This document shows positions 34,275-43,917 of a stretch of DNA of 46,588 nt, piece after piece. This stretch comes from an uncultured Actinomycetes bacterium (GTDB lineage: Bacteria > Actinomycetota > Actinomycetes > Mycobacteriales > Nakamurellaceae), in contig CALANS010000075.1 in the NCBI GenBank assembly GCA_937926105.1, positions 1 to 46,588 of the forward strand, in the 5' to 3' direction. The number at the start of each line of letters is the position of its first letter. Position 1 is the stretch's first letter. The position numbers and the translations under genes are program-made. The notes under the pieces are model-generated. The model did no database searches, was not told the origin of the DNA, and was given only the letters and a program-made list of their open reading frames with translations.

Positions 34275-34399
34275 GATTCTCTCCCTTCGGGGCGGCGTCG
34301 GAAAACGACGTTCCTGCCCTCAGGAGGTGCGCGTCCCGCGCGGTAGTGACCCACATACGCGTCGCTGGCGCCGATCCAGTAAGAGACTGGCGCGATCCG
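34275..34399. other. gap between excisionase-like and RloC-like genes
   Basis: Short gap with no gene. It must hold the Xis promoter and the end of the defence operon. No clear terminator hairpin was found. Confidence 0.2.
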
Positions 34400-36682
34400 T
34401 CATGTGGCTCCCCTGTTTCTCGGACTCGATGCGGCCGCAGGCTTCTCCTCGGCATTCTCAGCGGAAGATTCACCCATCATCAAGCAGTAGTGCCCGATCT
34501 GCCCATTCACGTCGAAGATCCGGCGGAAAACTCGGAGGTTAGCTTCCACGGTGCTCGGCGACGGCGAGTAGTCGAGCTCATCGAAGATCGAGTGGGACCC
34601 AGCATTGACCCAGGCGAAGAGGGACCGGCAGATGATCTGGTCGTCTCCCTCAAAGTTGGCGATGATTGTGGGGTCATCAACGCCGCCGAGCACCCTAAAG
34701 TACGTCTCGAGGATGCGGCGCAGTGTGTTCTGAAGGCCGACAGCGCTCTCGTAGGGCTGCTCGGCCGACCTTTTGACCTCGTTCCACAAGGCTCCGTAGG
34801 CAGTTTGGATGGGATTCCTGTCGACAAGTTCAACTTCGCTCGGCAGGCCACTTCGTTTCCGCACAATCCCGTACTTCCAAGGCCCAAGCTTCGGACCGCC
34901 GTGCGGGCGATAGGTCACATCCTTGTGAAAATGAGCGTTGTGCGTCATGAGCAGAAGCTGCCGCACACGACCTTTACCCGCCGCGACATCCTCGACGATC
35001 CTGCGGACAACAGTAGAGACGGCGTACAGCACATCGCTGTCGAGGCTTGAGATCGGGTCATCGATAACCGCCAAGAGATCATTCGACTCAGCTTCATCTT
35101 GTGGTGCGCCCTGGAGTGACTGCGCAAAGTAAAGGAAGGTAATGAACGTCCGCTCGCCTTCGCTGAGAGTCTCCGTGGCGACATCGCCGTTCGAACGGAC
35201 GAGGGTGTAGCCGTCCTGAACCGCTGTCGACTCCGTAAGTGAAAAGGAGTGGAAGCCGACGGAATCCAGGAGGCGGTTGATGCGATCGATGATCGGCTTG
35301 CTCGATGCGACCTTCGACTGAAGCTCGCGGAGGCGCAATGTCTTGGCACGAACGTCCGCCGTCGCCGCAGCGATCTGTCTTTCGAGACTTTCCTTGCCCG
35401 TCAGGTGACCAGGCATCGCTCCTTCGTAACGGGCAAGTTCAGCGACAAGAGCCACCCGGGCGAACACGACCCAGCAGCGGCGAAGAAGTGACTTCTTCGC
35501 GGCTGATCGGTTCTTAAGGAGAAGATTGAAGCGTTGGATTGACACGTTGGCATCCCGAACCACGGCGTTGATGCCTTCTACTTGCAGCGAGGGATCGGGA
35601 ACCGAGAGCAGAGTCGATGGCGCCGACAACTTTGCGCTGATCTGTGCCTGGGCGTCAGCGATCAGCCTCTCCAGCGCAGCACGCGCGCTCGCAAACCGCT
35701 CCGCGTTGACGTGTTCCGAAGCCCCCGGCCTCGCCAGGAGATCGTCCATATAGGCCGTCCACCGCTGCACCCAGGACTCGAAATACTGCTTGAGTGCCGA
35801 TAGTTGTTCCATCTGCTCGACATAGGTCCGATCGAAGTAGGCCTCCAGTTGCTCGCGCAGGTCGGCCGGAGCGGTCTGTTGGCAAAACGGGCAGACACCG
35901 TTCGCGTGCTCGAGATGGGTGCGACCGTGTTGAACCCAATCGGCGTTGCCGAGCCGTTGAATCAGCGGTGCAAGATGTACATCTCGGCTACCGACAACGG
36001 CTGTACCCAAGAGGGAGTGGCCGGGTGCCGCTTCGATCCTGATGTCATGTCCGAGCGGCAGCTCCGGGAACGGCTGCGCATCTTCCACGAGAACTGCTGC
36101 GGCCTCAGAGGTGAGCGCCGCGAAGCTCTCTGCGGTGGCCGAGTTCGCTGCCGCGACTTCGAGAAGTCGTTCCAGAAGCCGATCTTTGCTGTTGTTATAG
36201 CCAGTGAACATCTCACGCAGCTCCGCGGGGACTTCGTCGCGCTTTGCCCACGCAGCCTCCTTCAACACAGCCCGGACACTCTCGATCTCACTGTCCTTCG
36301 CTTCTAACGAGGACTGAAGTCGCGTGAGTGCATCCTTGCTGGTAGCAATTGAGCCGCTCGGTCCCGTGAGCGACTCAATCTCAGCCCGGATCTCCGCGCT
36401 CGTCTCACCCAGGAGGAATACGCCAGGGAGATGGCCCGCAGGCGTGAGCGTTGCATCGACATAGTCGCGGTTATAGACCTTGACTCCGAGCGCGCTGCTC
36501 GGCGGTTTCCATTCCAAAGCTGTTCCGGCAAACTGCGCCGGGTCGGCCAGCGCCCGACTGATGGTCGTCTTGCCCGATCCATTAGGACCGAAAAAGAAGT
36601 TCACGGGCTCTAGCGGACCGATGTCAACGCCAGAGAGCTGATCGAATGCAGGGGCACCACGCAGACGAAGGTACTGGAGCAT
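34400..36682 (-). CDS. rloC: RloC-like anticodon nuclease: zinc-hook ATPase (AAA_13)
   Basis: 760 residues. Walker A is GPNGSGKTT (32-40) and Walker B ends in Asp541-Asp542 (AVIDDPISSLDSD), an ABC/SMC-like ATPase split by a long middle region. A CxxC zinc hook, Cys264 and Cys267 (CPFCQQ), sits in that middle region. The C-terminal part has LWNEV, RRILE with Arg655 and Glu659, and NAGSH with His697; the PrrC/RloC catalytic triad is Arg-x3-Glu and a His about 30 residues on. RloC cuts tRNA at the wobble base in response to DNA damage or restriction failure. It is the last gene of the operon, 15 bases after the nuclease-like gene. The triad assignment is by eye. If it is wrong, this is still an AAA_13 ATPase. 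Confidence 0.75.
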   Translation of the reverse strand: MLQYLRLRGAPAFDQLSGVDIGPLEPVNFFFGPNGSGKTTISRALADPAQFAGTALEWKPPSSALGVKVYNRDYVDATLTPAGHLPGVFLLGETSAEIRAEIESLTGPSGSIATSKDALTRLQSSLEAKDSEIESVRAVLKEAAWAKRDEVPAELREMFTGYNNSKDRLLERLLEVAAANSATAESFAALTSEAAAVLVEDAQPFPELPLGHDIRIEAAPGHSLLGTAVVGSRDVHLAPLIQRLGNADWVQHGRTHLEHANGVCPFCQQTAPADLREQLEAYFDRTYVEQMEQLSALKQYFESWVQRWTAYMDDLLARPGASEHVNAERFASARAALERLIADAQAQISAKLSAPSTLLSVPDPSLQVEGINAVVRDANVSIQRFNLLLKNRSAAKKSLLRRCWVVFARVALVAELARYEGAMPGHLTGKESLERQIAAATADVRAKTLRLRELQSKVASSKPIIDRINRLLDSVGFHSFSLTESTAVQDGYTLVRSNGDVATETLSEGERTFITFLYFAQSLQGAPQDEAESNDLLAVIDDPISSLDSDVLYAVSTVVRRIVEDVAAGKGRVRQLLLMTHNAHFHKDVTYRPHGGPKLGPWKYGIVRKRSGLPSEVELVDRNPIQTAYGALWNEVKRSAEQPYESAVGLQNTLRRILETYFRVLGGVDDPTIIANFEGDDQIICRSLFAWVNAGSHSIFDELDYSPSPSTVEANLRVFRRIFDVNGQIGHYCLMMGESSAENAEEKPAAASSPRNRGAT

Positions 36683-36697
36683 CGCAGCTGAACCGCC

Positions 36698-38173
36698 TTA
36701 CGCCTTCGAGCCCGAGGGCTTGTTGTCGGCGCGTGCGTCGATTACCACGATGGACTTTTCACTGCGGAGATCCAGCTCCTTGAGGACGGCATCAACCTTT
36801 GCAATGTCCGCCTCCGTATAGCAGACGATCATCTTGACCGAAGTGCGCGTTCCGTTCGCGTTTTCGTAAACCTCGACCTGGTTCTTAAGATTCCGCTTCA
36901 GGTGCTTGTTGCTCGCGAGTTTGACCTCGATCAGCGACTTGTCGACAGCCCCGTTGCTTATTTTGAAATCGACCGGTCCACGGCCGTTATTGACCTCCCG
37001 ATTCACATCGAACTCGCTTCCGAAGAAGATGAGACCGAAGAACAGCTGAACTTCCTTCTCCGTGGCGAGCGGGCGTTCCCGCCCGGGCGTATTGATGAGC
37101 CGGTAGCCGTCCTGATTCTCGACGTACTGTTTGAAGCCGTTCGCGCGGGTGAGCGCCTCGTCATAGCTGTTGACTGGCGTCAGGTACAGCGAGGTGTTGG
37201 CGCGGATGTCTTCGACGACCTTCTGCACCATTTGCACGAGGACCTCGAAGACCTCCTGCCGCCGCCGTGCGCTCAGGCCCACTGCCTGCTCCCCGGTATC
37301 CTCCTTCTTGCGAATGTAGTAATCGATTATCTCAGGAAATTGGATGATTGCGGAAGCCGCCAAGTCGGAGTAGTCCTTCTTTGTCGGATTGTCGCTCAGT
37401 CTCTTGAGTAGGTAATTGTTAACTTGCGCGCGAAGCTGCTCATCTTCGATAGCGTTGGGGATGCTGACGAACTGGCGCACAAGGTCCGTGCGACTGATCC
37501 AGGTGTCGTCCTTAGTGAGGATGTCAGCCGGGGTGAGCAGAACATAGTCTCCGCGAAGCGCGGGAAGTTCGTAACGACGTGGTTCCCAAGTCTCGGTATC
37601 ATAATTGAAGACCGCACGGACTACCGTGAATGTGCCCCTCTGGTCGGCCGGCAAATGCGCCCGTGCGAACTCCTGGGTGTACTCTAGTAGATAGCCCTTA
37701 ATGAGATTCGTGGTGAAGTCGCTGATGTTGTCGCGACCTATGCCGGGTTTGATGAGCGCGAGTTTTTCTAGGTGGGTGCCTTGGGTGATCGACTCAGACC
37801 CGAACACTTTCAGAATCGAGCCAAGGGAGCTGTGCAGTGCACGGGCGAAATCTACGCCTAGGCCGCTCCCTGAGTTACCGAGAACAGTGAATCCAAGCCA
37901 GTTCTGCTTGACCTCCTGGAACATGTACCAAGACTTGATAAGTCCCGGATCGAGACTGGGCGCGGCACGATCGCGGAGGAATACGAGGTATCGGATCATT
38001 CCGTCGTGAAGATCGCGGTACTCCTGCTTCTTGCTGTTGAAGAGCAGGAAGGGGTCGACGAAGAGCGGTAGGTCGGAGGCGAGGCTGATATCGAACGCGC
38101 CGTAGTCTTCTAGCAGCTTCGATGAGGCCCGGAAGTGTTCAGAGAAATACAGCTCGATTGCCACTCCAATCAC
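36698..38173 (-). CDS. PD-(D/E)XK-type nuclease candidate
   Basis: 491 residues from a GTG overlapping the Res stop (GTGA); a second GTG at 38164 is also possible. I do not recognise the N-terminal two thirds. Near the C-terminus GPVDFKI (Asp402), then SLIEVKLASN with Glu416 and Lys418, then NLKNQVEVY form a typical D-x(n)-ExK active site with the trailing Gln of restriction-like nucleases. A function in cutting DNA or RNA is therefore likely but unproven. It is in the same operon as type III-like Mod and Res and directly upstream of the RloC-like gene. No membrane segment or signal peptide was seen. Confidence 0.55.
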   Translation of the reverse strand: MIGVAIELYFSEHFRASSKLLEDYGAFDISLASDLPLFVDPFLLFNSKKQEYRDLHDGMIRYLVFLRDRAAPSLDPGLIKSWYMFQEVKQNWLGFTVLGNSGSGLGVDFARALHSSLGSILKVFGSESITQGTHLEKLALIKPGIGRDNISDFTTNLIKGYLLEYTQEFARAHLPADQRGTFTVVRAVFNYDTETWEPRRYELPALRGDYVLLTPADILTKDDTWISRTDLVRQFVSIPNAIEDEQLRAQVNNYLLKRLSDNPTKKDYSDLAASAIIQFPEIIDYYIRKKEDTGEQAVGLSARRRQEVFEVLVQMVQKVVEDIRANTSLYLTPVNSYDEALTRANGFKQYVENQDGYRLINTPGRERPLATEKEVQLFFGLIFFGSEFDVNREVNNGRGPVDFKISNGAVDKSLIEVKLASNKHLKRNLKNQVEVYENANGTRTSVKMIVCYTEADIAKVDAVLKELDLRSEKSIVVIDARADNKPSGSKA

Positions 38174-41100
38174 GCCCCCACAAGTTGGAGGAGGGAATCG
38201 TAGGAGTCGACGACGTCGTACTTGACCGCGCCGCTCGCGGCCTTCGCATTCAGCGAGGCGAAGAACTTGCGGGCGCACTCGATCTTAGCTTCCTCCACCT
38301 TCTTGATCTGCATGGTCGACATGGAGCCTTTGGTCTCGGCCACGAAGTAGATGTGTTTGATGTGGGTGACGTCGTCGCGGAAGGCGATGGCCCAGTCGGG
38401 GTTGTAGTCGCCGACCGGCGTGGGGATGGAAAACCCGCGGGGCAGCTTCGAGTAGACGACGACTTCGTTGCTGACGTCGAGCTTCTCGACAAACGTTCGC
38501 TCCACCTTCGAGTCCGTGACGACGTACTCGTAGACGCTCTTCTTCAGCTTCTCCCCGGCTTTGGATAGGTCCTGAGCGGTCTGGTTCTCGGTGAAGATCG
38601 ACGAGTCGTATTGGTCGTCGAGCGGGTCGTAGGTCAGGTGCTCGATGATGACGGTGGCCTTTTGTTCGTTGATCAGCCGTGCAGCTTCGGTGATGAACTG
38701 CTCCGGGTTCTGTTTGAACTTCGCGAACGTGCCGGGATTGATGCCGGTGAGGATTGCTGCGCAGGTGCGCCGGGTGAGTTGTGTCTTTTCTGCGATCTCG
38801 CCGAGCAGGTCGTATTTCACGGTGGAGCCGGCCGACACCGCGGAGTGCTCGACCTTCGTCTCCGAGACCTTGAAGCCAGTACCGGCTTCGAGCTGCTCGA
38901 CTTCGAGGCCGACGACCTGCTGACCCTTCTCGACGACATACTGCATGACAGTGACGTTCAGGGACGTGTCGAGCACGCGGATGCAGTTCGCGATCAGCTC
39001 AGCGGAATCGAATTTGACCTGGTAGACAGCCTTGTGATTGATGCGTCCCCACAGCTCCTGGAACTCGCGCTTTTTGAAATTCGCCTCGTTGAGCGGGATC
39101 TTCTTCGGCTTGCGCCCGTCGACCGGCTTAGGCACGTCTAGGTAGAGCGCGTCGACGAGAGGCCAGGCGAAGTCGATGATCGGCTTGAGGATCTCCGACG
39201 TTGGCGCGACTAGAGTGCCGCTGGCGCGGGCGTCCTTGTAGGTTTGGGTGACGAAACCGGCTTCGTCGATGTAGTCGTTCTTGACCAGGTGGAAGTACAG
39301 CGCTTTGGCGACTTCGGCTTCCATGACGCTCTTCGACCCGTCCGCAAGGATGATCTGCTTGCCGGTGAAGTAGGCCTCGCTCGCTTTGCGCGGCCGGGCC
39401 GATAGCGACTCGATGATCTCCTTTTGTAAAGCGGTGACGAACTCGGTGTAGGACTCGTCGGTGACGACGGTCAGTTCATTGATGTCATGCACCGTGATGG
39501 GATTGTCCATGCGCTCGCCGTGCTGATCCACCGATAGACGCAGACCGCGGCCGATCTCCTGGCGCCGCGTGGTCGTGTTGTCGCTCTTTTTGAGCATGCC
39601 CATGACGAACACGTTCGGGCTGTCCCAGCCCTCGCGCAGCGCCGAATGCGACCAGATGAACCTTACGCGCTCGCCGAACGACAGCAGCCGTTCCTTGTCC
39701 TTGAGGATCAGATCGTAGGCGTCGACATCGTCGGACTGGCCCGCGAAATCGCCACGAGCCGCGATCTTGCCGTCGACGGACCGGCCGGTCTTCTTGTCAA
39801 TCGAGAAATATCCATTATGTGTCTTGCGCACGGGGATCGCCTCGACATACCGGCGATACCGTCTCCCGGCCTCGTCCAAGTCGAGCTTGCTGAGGACGTC
39901 GGCGAGCACCGCCTCGTACTCCTCTTCGAACGCTCGCGCGTATTCACCGAGCGCATCCTCGCGGTTGTAGTCGCGATACTTGGCGACTTCGTCGATGAAG
40001 AACAGTGAGAGCACCTTGATGCCCTGCCCGAACAGCTCGCGTTCCTTGTCCAGATGCGCTCGGATTACCTCACGGATCTGAATGCGGCGCTTCTGATCTT
40101 CGGCGACGTCCTCGGTTACCTCACCCGCGCTTATGATGTCACCGTTGCTGAGCTCGATGATGTCACGGTTCGCGTCCACGTCCCGGATGAAGAGGCCCTT
40201 GTAGGCCTCGATGCCTCCGGAGATATCGTGCAGGTTCATTCCTTGGCTCAGTCGCTTCACCAGCCGCCTGATGCCCTGGGCGGTCTGCACTTCCAACTCG
40301 ACCCTGGCCTTCGGGAAGTCCGCGCCCTTACCGACCTCAAGGCCGTCGACGTACAAGTAGGCGCTACTACCAGCCAGGTGTTTGACGGTGATGCCGCGCA
40401 CCGCGATCTTCTTAACCAGCTTCTGGTTGTAGGCATCCACCGCGTCGAGGCGGTGCACCTTGATCCGTTCGATCTTGTGCGTCGCCGAGTAGCGCAGCGC
40501 GAAAAGGGCATTGAACTGCCCGAGCGCCTCCAGCGACTTCGACGGCTTCTTCGCATCGCCCTCGATCTTTTGCGGCTCATCAATGATCAGGATCGGCCGA
40601 TTCGCCGCGATCACGTCGATCGGCCTACGCGACTGGAAATCGTCGAGTACCTCATAGATCCGGCGGGCGTCCTTGCCGGTGGCATTGAACGCCTGAATGT
40701 TGATGATCATGACCTGCGCGCCCGCGTCAGAGGAGAATCGCTCCACCTCGTGAAGCCGTGATGAGTTGTAGATGAACGTGCGCGGCTTGGTGCCATAGAA
40801 CTGCTGAAAATGGTCGGCGGTGATATCGAACGACTTCTTCACACCTTCGCGGATCGCGATCGACGGCACCACCACGATGTACTTCGACCAGCCGTACCGC
40901 TTGTGCAGCTCCATGATCGTCTTGATGTACACATAGGTCTTGCCGGTGCCGGTCTCCATCTCGATGTCGAGGTTCAGCGGCGCTGCGGCCTTCCTGACCG
41001 GGTCTTTCAGATCCTTCGACAGCGGCAGCCCCCGTGCTTGCTGCACCGCGTGCACGTTGGATAGAAGTTGCGGAGGGGTCAATACAATCTCCGCATTGCG

Positions 41101-41253
41101 TAGACCCGCGTCCTCCGTCAGAGTCGGCGCGGCGTTCTTGCCGGGGTCGATGCGGTACTTGACCCCGTCCGCAAACGGCTGCCCCGCGAACACATCGACG
41201 ACGGCATCGACAGCCTCGGTCTGGTACGGCTGGACCTTGAACTGAAGCTTCAT
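38170..41253 (-). CDS. res: type III-like restriction endonuclease subunit (Res)
   Basis: 1027 residues from the ATG at 41253; earlier in-frame codons overlap the methylase gene. Superfamily 2 helicase motifs are: Walker A METGTGKTY (about 99-107), PILIIDEPQKIEG, LRYSATHK and RQEIGRGLRLSVD. Close to the C-terminus NPDWAIAFRDD and IYFVAETKGSM supply the PD and ExK parts of the nuclease domain. Type III Res uses ATP to track from a Mod-recognised site and cuts when two sites meet. All motifs are present, so restriction should be active. It starts 4 bases after the Mod stop. Confidence 0.85.
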   Translation of the reverse strand: MKLQFKVQPYQTEAVDAVVDVFAGQPFADGVKYRIDPGKNAAPTLTEDAGLRNAEIVLTPPQLLSNVHAVQQARGLPLSKDLKDPVRKAAAPLNLDIEMETGTGKTYVYIKTIMELHKRYGWSKYIVVVPSIAIREGVKKSFDITADHFQQFYGTKPRTFIYNSSRLHEVERFSSDAGAQVMIINIQAFNATGKDARRIYEVLDDFQSRRPIDVIAANRPILIIDEPQKIEGDAKKPSKSLEALGQFNALFALRYSATHKIERIKVHRLDAVDAYNQKLVKKIAVRGITVKHLAGSSAYLYVDGLEVGKGADFPKARVELEVQTAQGIRRLVKRLSQGMNLHDISGGIEAYKGLFIRDVDANRDIIELSNGDIISAGEVTEDVAEDQKRRIQIREVIRAHLDKERELFGQGIKVLSLFFIDEVAKYRDYNREDALGEYARAFEEEYEAVLADVLSKLDLDEAGRRYRRYVEAIPVRKTHNGYFSIDKKTGRSVDGKIAARGDFAGQSDDVDAYDLILKDKERLLSFGERVRFIWSHSALREGWDSPNVFVMGMLKKSDNTTTRRQEIGRGLRLSVDQHGERMDNPITVHDINELTVVTDESYTEFVTALQKEIIESLSARPRKASEAYFTGKQIILADGSKSVMEAEVAKALYFHLVKNDYIDEAGFVTQTYKDARASGTLVAPTSEILKPIIDFAWPLVDALYLDVPKPVDGRKPKKIPLNEANFKKREFQELWGRINHKAVYQVKFDSAELIANCIRVLDTSLNVTVMQYVVEKGQQVVGLEVEQLEAGTGFKVSETKVEHSAVSAGSTVKYDLLGEIAEKTQLTRRTCAAILTGINPGTFAKFKQNPEQFITEAARLINEQKATVIIEHLTYDPLDDQYDSSIFTENQTAQDLSKAGEKLKKSVYEYVVTDSKVERTFVEKLDVSNEVVVYSKLPRGFSIPTPVGDYNPDWAIAFRDDVTHIKHIYFVAETKGSMSTMQIKKVEEAKIECARKFFASLNAKAASGAVKYDVVDSYDSLLQLVGA

Positions 41254-41257
41254 AGCG

Positions 41258-43222
41258 TCAGATCGCCTCAACCGTGGTCTCGGGCGATAGCTCTCGGAAG
41301 ATTTGCTCAGCATTGATGCGGGCGGCGTCGCTGGTGAACCCAGCGTCCAGGAACACGGCACGCAGCGGACGACGATCAGCCATCGCGCGGACGACCTCAT
41401 CAGCCACATCGTCCGCAAAGCATGCGATCAACGCGTTGTCGGCGACGGCCAGGACGCGGCAACCTGAAATCTCGTCGACCGCGATCGACTCACCGAGGTC
41501 GAGACCCCGTCCGAGCATCACTTGGAACAGCAGGTCTTCATCCGTGCGGTCTGACCGGACGCTGGCAATAGCATCGGACAATGCGTGCTGTCCCAGGTCG
41601 TCCGCCGTTGCGAGCGTATCCGCCATGTTCGTGGTAGCAACATGCAGTGAGCGGAATCCGACATCAAGATCAGTGCCGAGCATGCCGGCGGTCTGCTTCA
41701 CTTGTTGGCCAGCTCGGCGCAGACGTTCACGGGCGACGCTGGCGATGGTGTCGTAGTCCGGATGGTCGACCGCCTCATCAAGCTGGACGATGATATATCG
41801 ACGATTTCCGCCGTCTGCCGCGTTGAGGTCCATGACAGCGTGGGCGGTTGAGCCAGAACCAGCGAAGAAGTCGAGGATGACGGCGTCTTTTCTGCCGCTT
41901 GTTACGAGCCGGAACCAGCGTGCGAGCACACGCCTATCCTTGGGATTCTCGAAGACAATCTCGCCCATCAGGTGGCGCATATCGGTGCTTGCGGCCTTGC
42001 GATCCTGCTCGAATACCGAGATCGCGACCTGGTCACCAGTCTCGTCGAGAAAGATGATGCCACGCGGAATCGAACTCTCATCCTCGCCGAACCAGATGCG
42101 GCCCGCGGCGATCCGGCGATCCATCTCGTCCTTCTTGAAGCGCCATCCAGTTTTTGGGAATGACACGGGGTTACCCGTGACCGGGTGAAGGACTTCATAA
42201 ACGGCACCGCCTCTGCCTGGCCATGTTATGTCTCGGTACGTGCTCATCGGACGGCCGGTGCCCGGTTGAAGCTGGTCGTATCGCGCGACCGCATCGGTGA
42301 TCTCACCGGCGGACTTCTTTTTCTTCAACCAAGCCTTCCATTGAATAGCGGCATCTTCGTCGCTCTGACGAGCAGTCCATATCGAAGCGGCCTGAGTGAG
42401 GGCAGCATCGAGCCCAGCCTTCGGTTCGCGCCATCGAACACCAAGTTCACTCAGTCGCATCTCGTTTCTCGCGTAGATGAGCATGTACTCCGTGCCGTTG
42501 GAGACGTAGCGAGAGTCGTTCTTTCGACCGCCGTGCCAGACGACGTCCGAGATAAAATTTTGAGCACCGAATACCTGATCGAGCAGCGCGCGAAGATTCG
42601 CCCGCTCGTTATCTCCGATTGCGGCAATGATCACGCCGTTGTCGGTTAGTAGGCCACGGGCCAACTTCAGCCGCGAGTACATCATGCTGAGCCAGTTGGA
42701 GTGGAAGCGCCCGTTGGATTCAGGGTTGGCGACAAGGCGGTCGCCGGTCTCTGACTTCTGTCCTGAGTGGGAAAGGTATTCGGCGCTTGTTTCGGCAAAG
42801 TCGTCGTCATAAATAAAATCGTTGCCGGTGTTGTAGGGCGGGTCGATGTAGATGAGTGTGACCTTGCCGAGGTATGACTCTTGGAGCAGTTTTAGAGCGT
42901 CGAGGTTGTCGCCCTCGATGAACAGATTCTTGGTCGTGTCAAAGTCCACGGACTCCTCTCGCACTGGGCGCAGGGTCTTGGCGATGGGAGCGTTCGCTGC
43001 GAAGGCGGCGGCACGCTTACCTGGCCAGTCGAGTTGGTAGCGTTCCTGCGGCCCCTCCACGATGTGGTCGGAGAGTTCCTGGCGAAGTGCATCGAAGTCG
43101 ATCGCGCGCGTCGGGTTGCCGTCACCGTCGAGGGTTTCGGTGACAACCATGGGGAACAGCTCAGCGATGGCCTCGATGTTGCGCTGGGTGAGGTCGGGCG
43201 TGTGCGGGTCAAGCTTGTCCAC
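41258..43222 (-). CDS. mod: type III-like adenine-N6 DNA methyltransferase (Mod)
   Basis: 654 residues from a GTG. DPPYNTGNDF begins at residue 127 (motif IV), and the FxGxG motif DFFAGSGSTAH is far downstream, the beta-class order typical of Mod subunits. The target-recognition domain lies between them, so the recognised sequence cannot be predicted. It modifies host DNA and, in a complex, recognises sites for Res. The C-terminal part after about 560 is extra and does not match the methylase core. The gene lies two bases after the DUF4391 stop. Confidence 0.88.
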   Translation of the reverse strand: MDKLDPHTPDLTQRNIEAIAELFPMVVTETLDGDGNPTRAIDFDALRQELSDHIVEGPQERYQLDWPGKRAAAFAANAPIAKTLRPVREESVDFDTTKNLFIEGDNLDALKLLQESYLGKVTLIYIDPPYNTGNDFIYDDDFAETSAEYLSHSGQKSETGDRLVANPESNGRFHSNWLSMMYSRLKLARGLLTDNGVIIAAIGDNERANLRALLDQVFGAQNFISDVVWHGGRKNDSRYVSNGTEYMLIYARNEMRLSELGVRWREPKAGLDAALTQAASIWTARQSDEDAAIQWKAWLKKKKSAGEITDAVARYDQLQPGTGRPMSTYRDITWPGRGGAVYEVLHPVTGNPVSFPKTGWRFKKDEMDRRIAAGRIWFGEDESSIPRGIIFLDETGDQVAISVFEQDRKAASTDMRHLMGEIVFENPKDRRVLARWFRLVTSGRKDAVILDFFAGSGSTAHAVMDLNAADGGNRRYIIVQLDEAVDHPDYDTIASVARERLRRAGQQVKQTAGMLGTDLDVGFRSLHVATTNMADTLATADDLGQHALSDAIASVRSDRTDEDLLFQVMLGRGLDLGESIAVDEISGCRVLAVADNALIACFADDVADEVVRAMADRRPLRAVFLDAGFTSDAARINAEQIFRELSPETTVEAI

Positions 43223-43224
43223 GG

Positions 43225-43917
43225 TCAGTCCTTGCTGCTCGGTGCGGGGTCGGTCAATTCTGCCAACACTTCGGTGCGTTGTTTGATCTGCTTGCGCAGT
43301 TCGATCTTGCGGTTCAGTTGCGGCTCGGCGCGCATCTTCTTTTCCAGCGCCGCAATCTCCCGTTGGAGCTTGCCGCTGCGGTCCAGTCTTCCGGTTGCCT
43401 CCGACACCGACTCCCCGAGGCGCGTGGACACCGGCAGTAGGACAGAGAGGATTGCCTCGTAGAGTCCCAACAGGTCGAGTGCTGCTGGTAGAGGGCGACG
43501 CGGGGCGTCAGAAGATTCCCAGTCGGAAGTGAAATAGGTGCCGATCTTGGGGGTCTTGCCACCGAGGGTTTTCTGGGCGGCCGCCGTACGTGCCCTGTTG
43601 CCGGTGGTGATTTCGAAGATGATGGGAAAGTGAACTGTTGTGTCGATGGCGGTGAGAACGTCGTCGGAGACGTCGGAGCCCTTGGTTTCGACCGTGAACA
43701 CCTGGATCTCGGGCACAGCAGTAGTGCCCCGCAAGTGGATGGTTTCGTCGGCGAGCTTGTAGGCCCACGTGATGCGCTGGACGTCTTCGACGAACTTGTC
43801 GCGCAACGCGGTACGAACGTTGCCGTGCTCGTAGAACTTGGTTTTCGGTATCACTCGACCGAACGCTGCTGCCTGCGGCCAGCGGAACAGCACGGTGTGA
43901 GGCGCGGCGTCATTCAT
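43225..43917 (-). CDS. DUF4391 protein
   Basis: 230 residues. FYEHGNVRTALRDKFVEDVQRITWAYKLADETIHL and EIQVFTVETKG are the family core. The ExK-like ETK in VETKG hints at a nuclease fold, but the family has no proven activity that I know of. The C-terminal 60 residues are rich in Lys, Arg and Glu and probably form a coiled coil. It overlaps the helicase stop by 8 bases and precedes Mod, so it belongs to the same operon. Such a gene is often seen beside restriction-type helicases. Confidence 0.75.
   Translation of the reverse strand: MNDAAPHTVLFRWPQAAAFGRVIPKTKFYEHGNVRTALRDKFVEDVQRITWAYKLADETIHLRGTTAVPEIQVFTVETKGSDVSDDVLTAIDTTVHFPIIFEITTGNRARTAAAQKTLGGKTPKIGTYFTSDWESSDAPRRPLPAALDLLGLYEAILSVLLPVSTRLGESVSEATGRLDRSGKLQREIAALEKKMRAEPQLNRKIELRKQIKQRTEVLAELTDPAPSSKD

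Noticed and set aside
33790..34473. 227-codon minus-strand frame running through the att-like sequence and the excisionase-like gene
   Set aside because: It is in a different frame from the excisionase-like protein and only becomes Ser/Arg/Ala-rich nonsense. Short segments near 33900 were considered as an integrase tail, but they have no catalytic residues and no convincing match.
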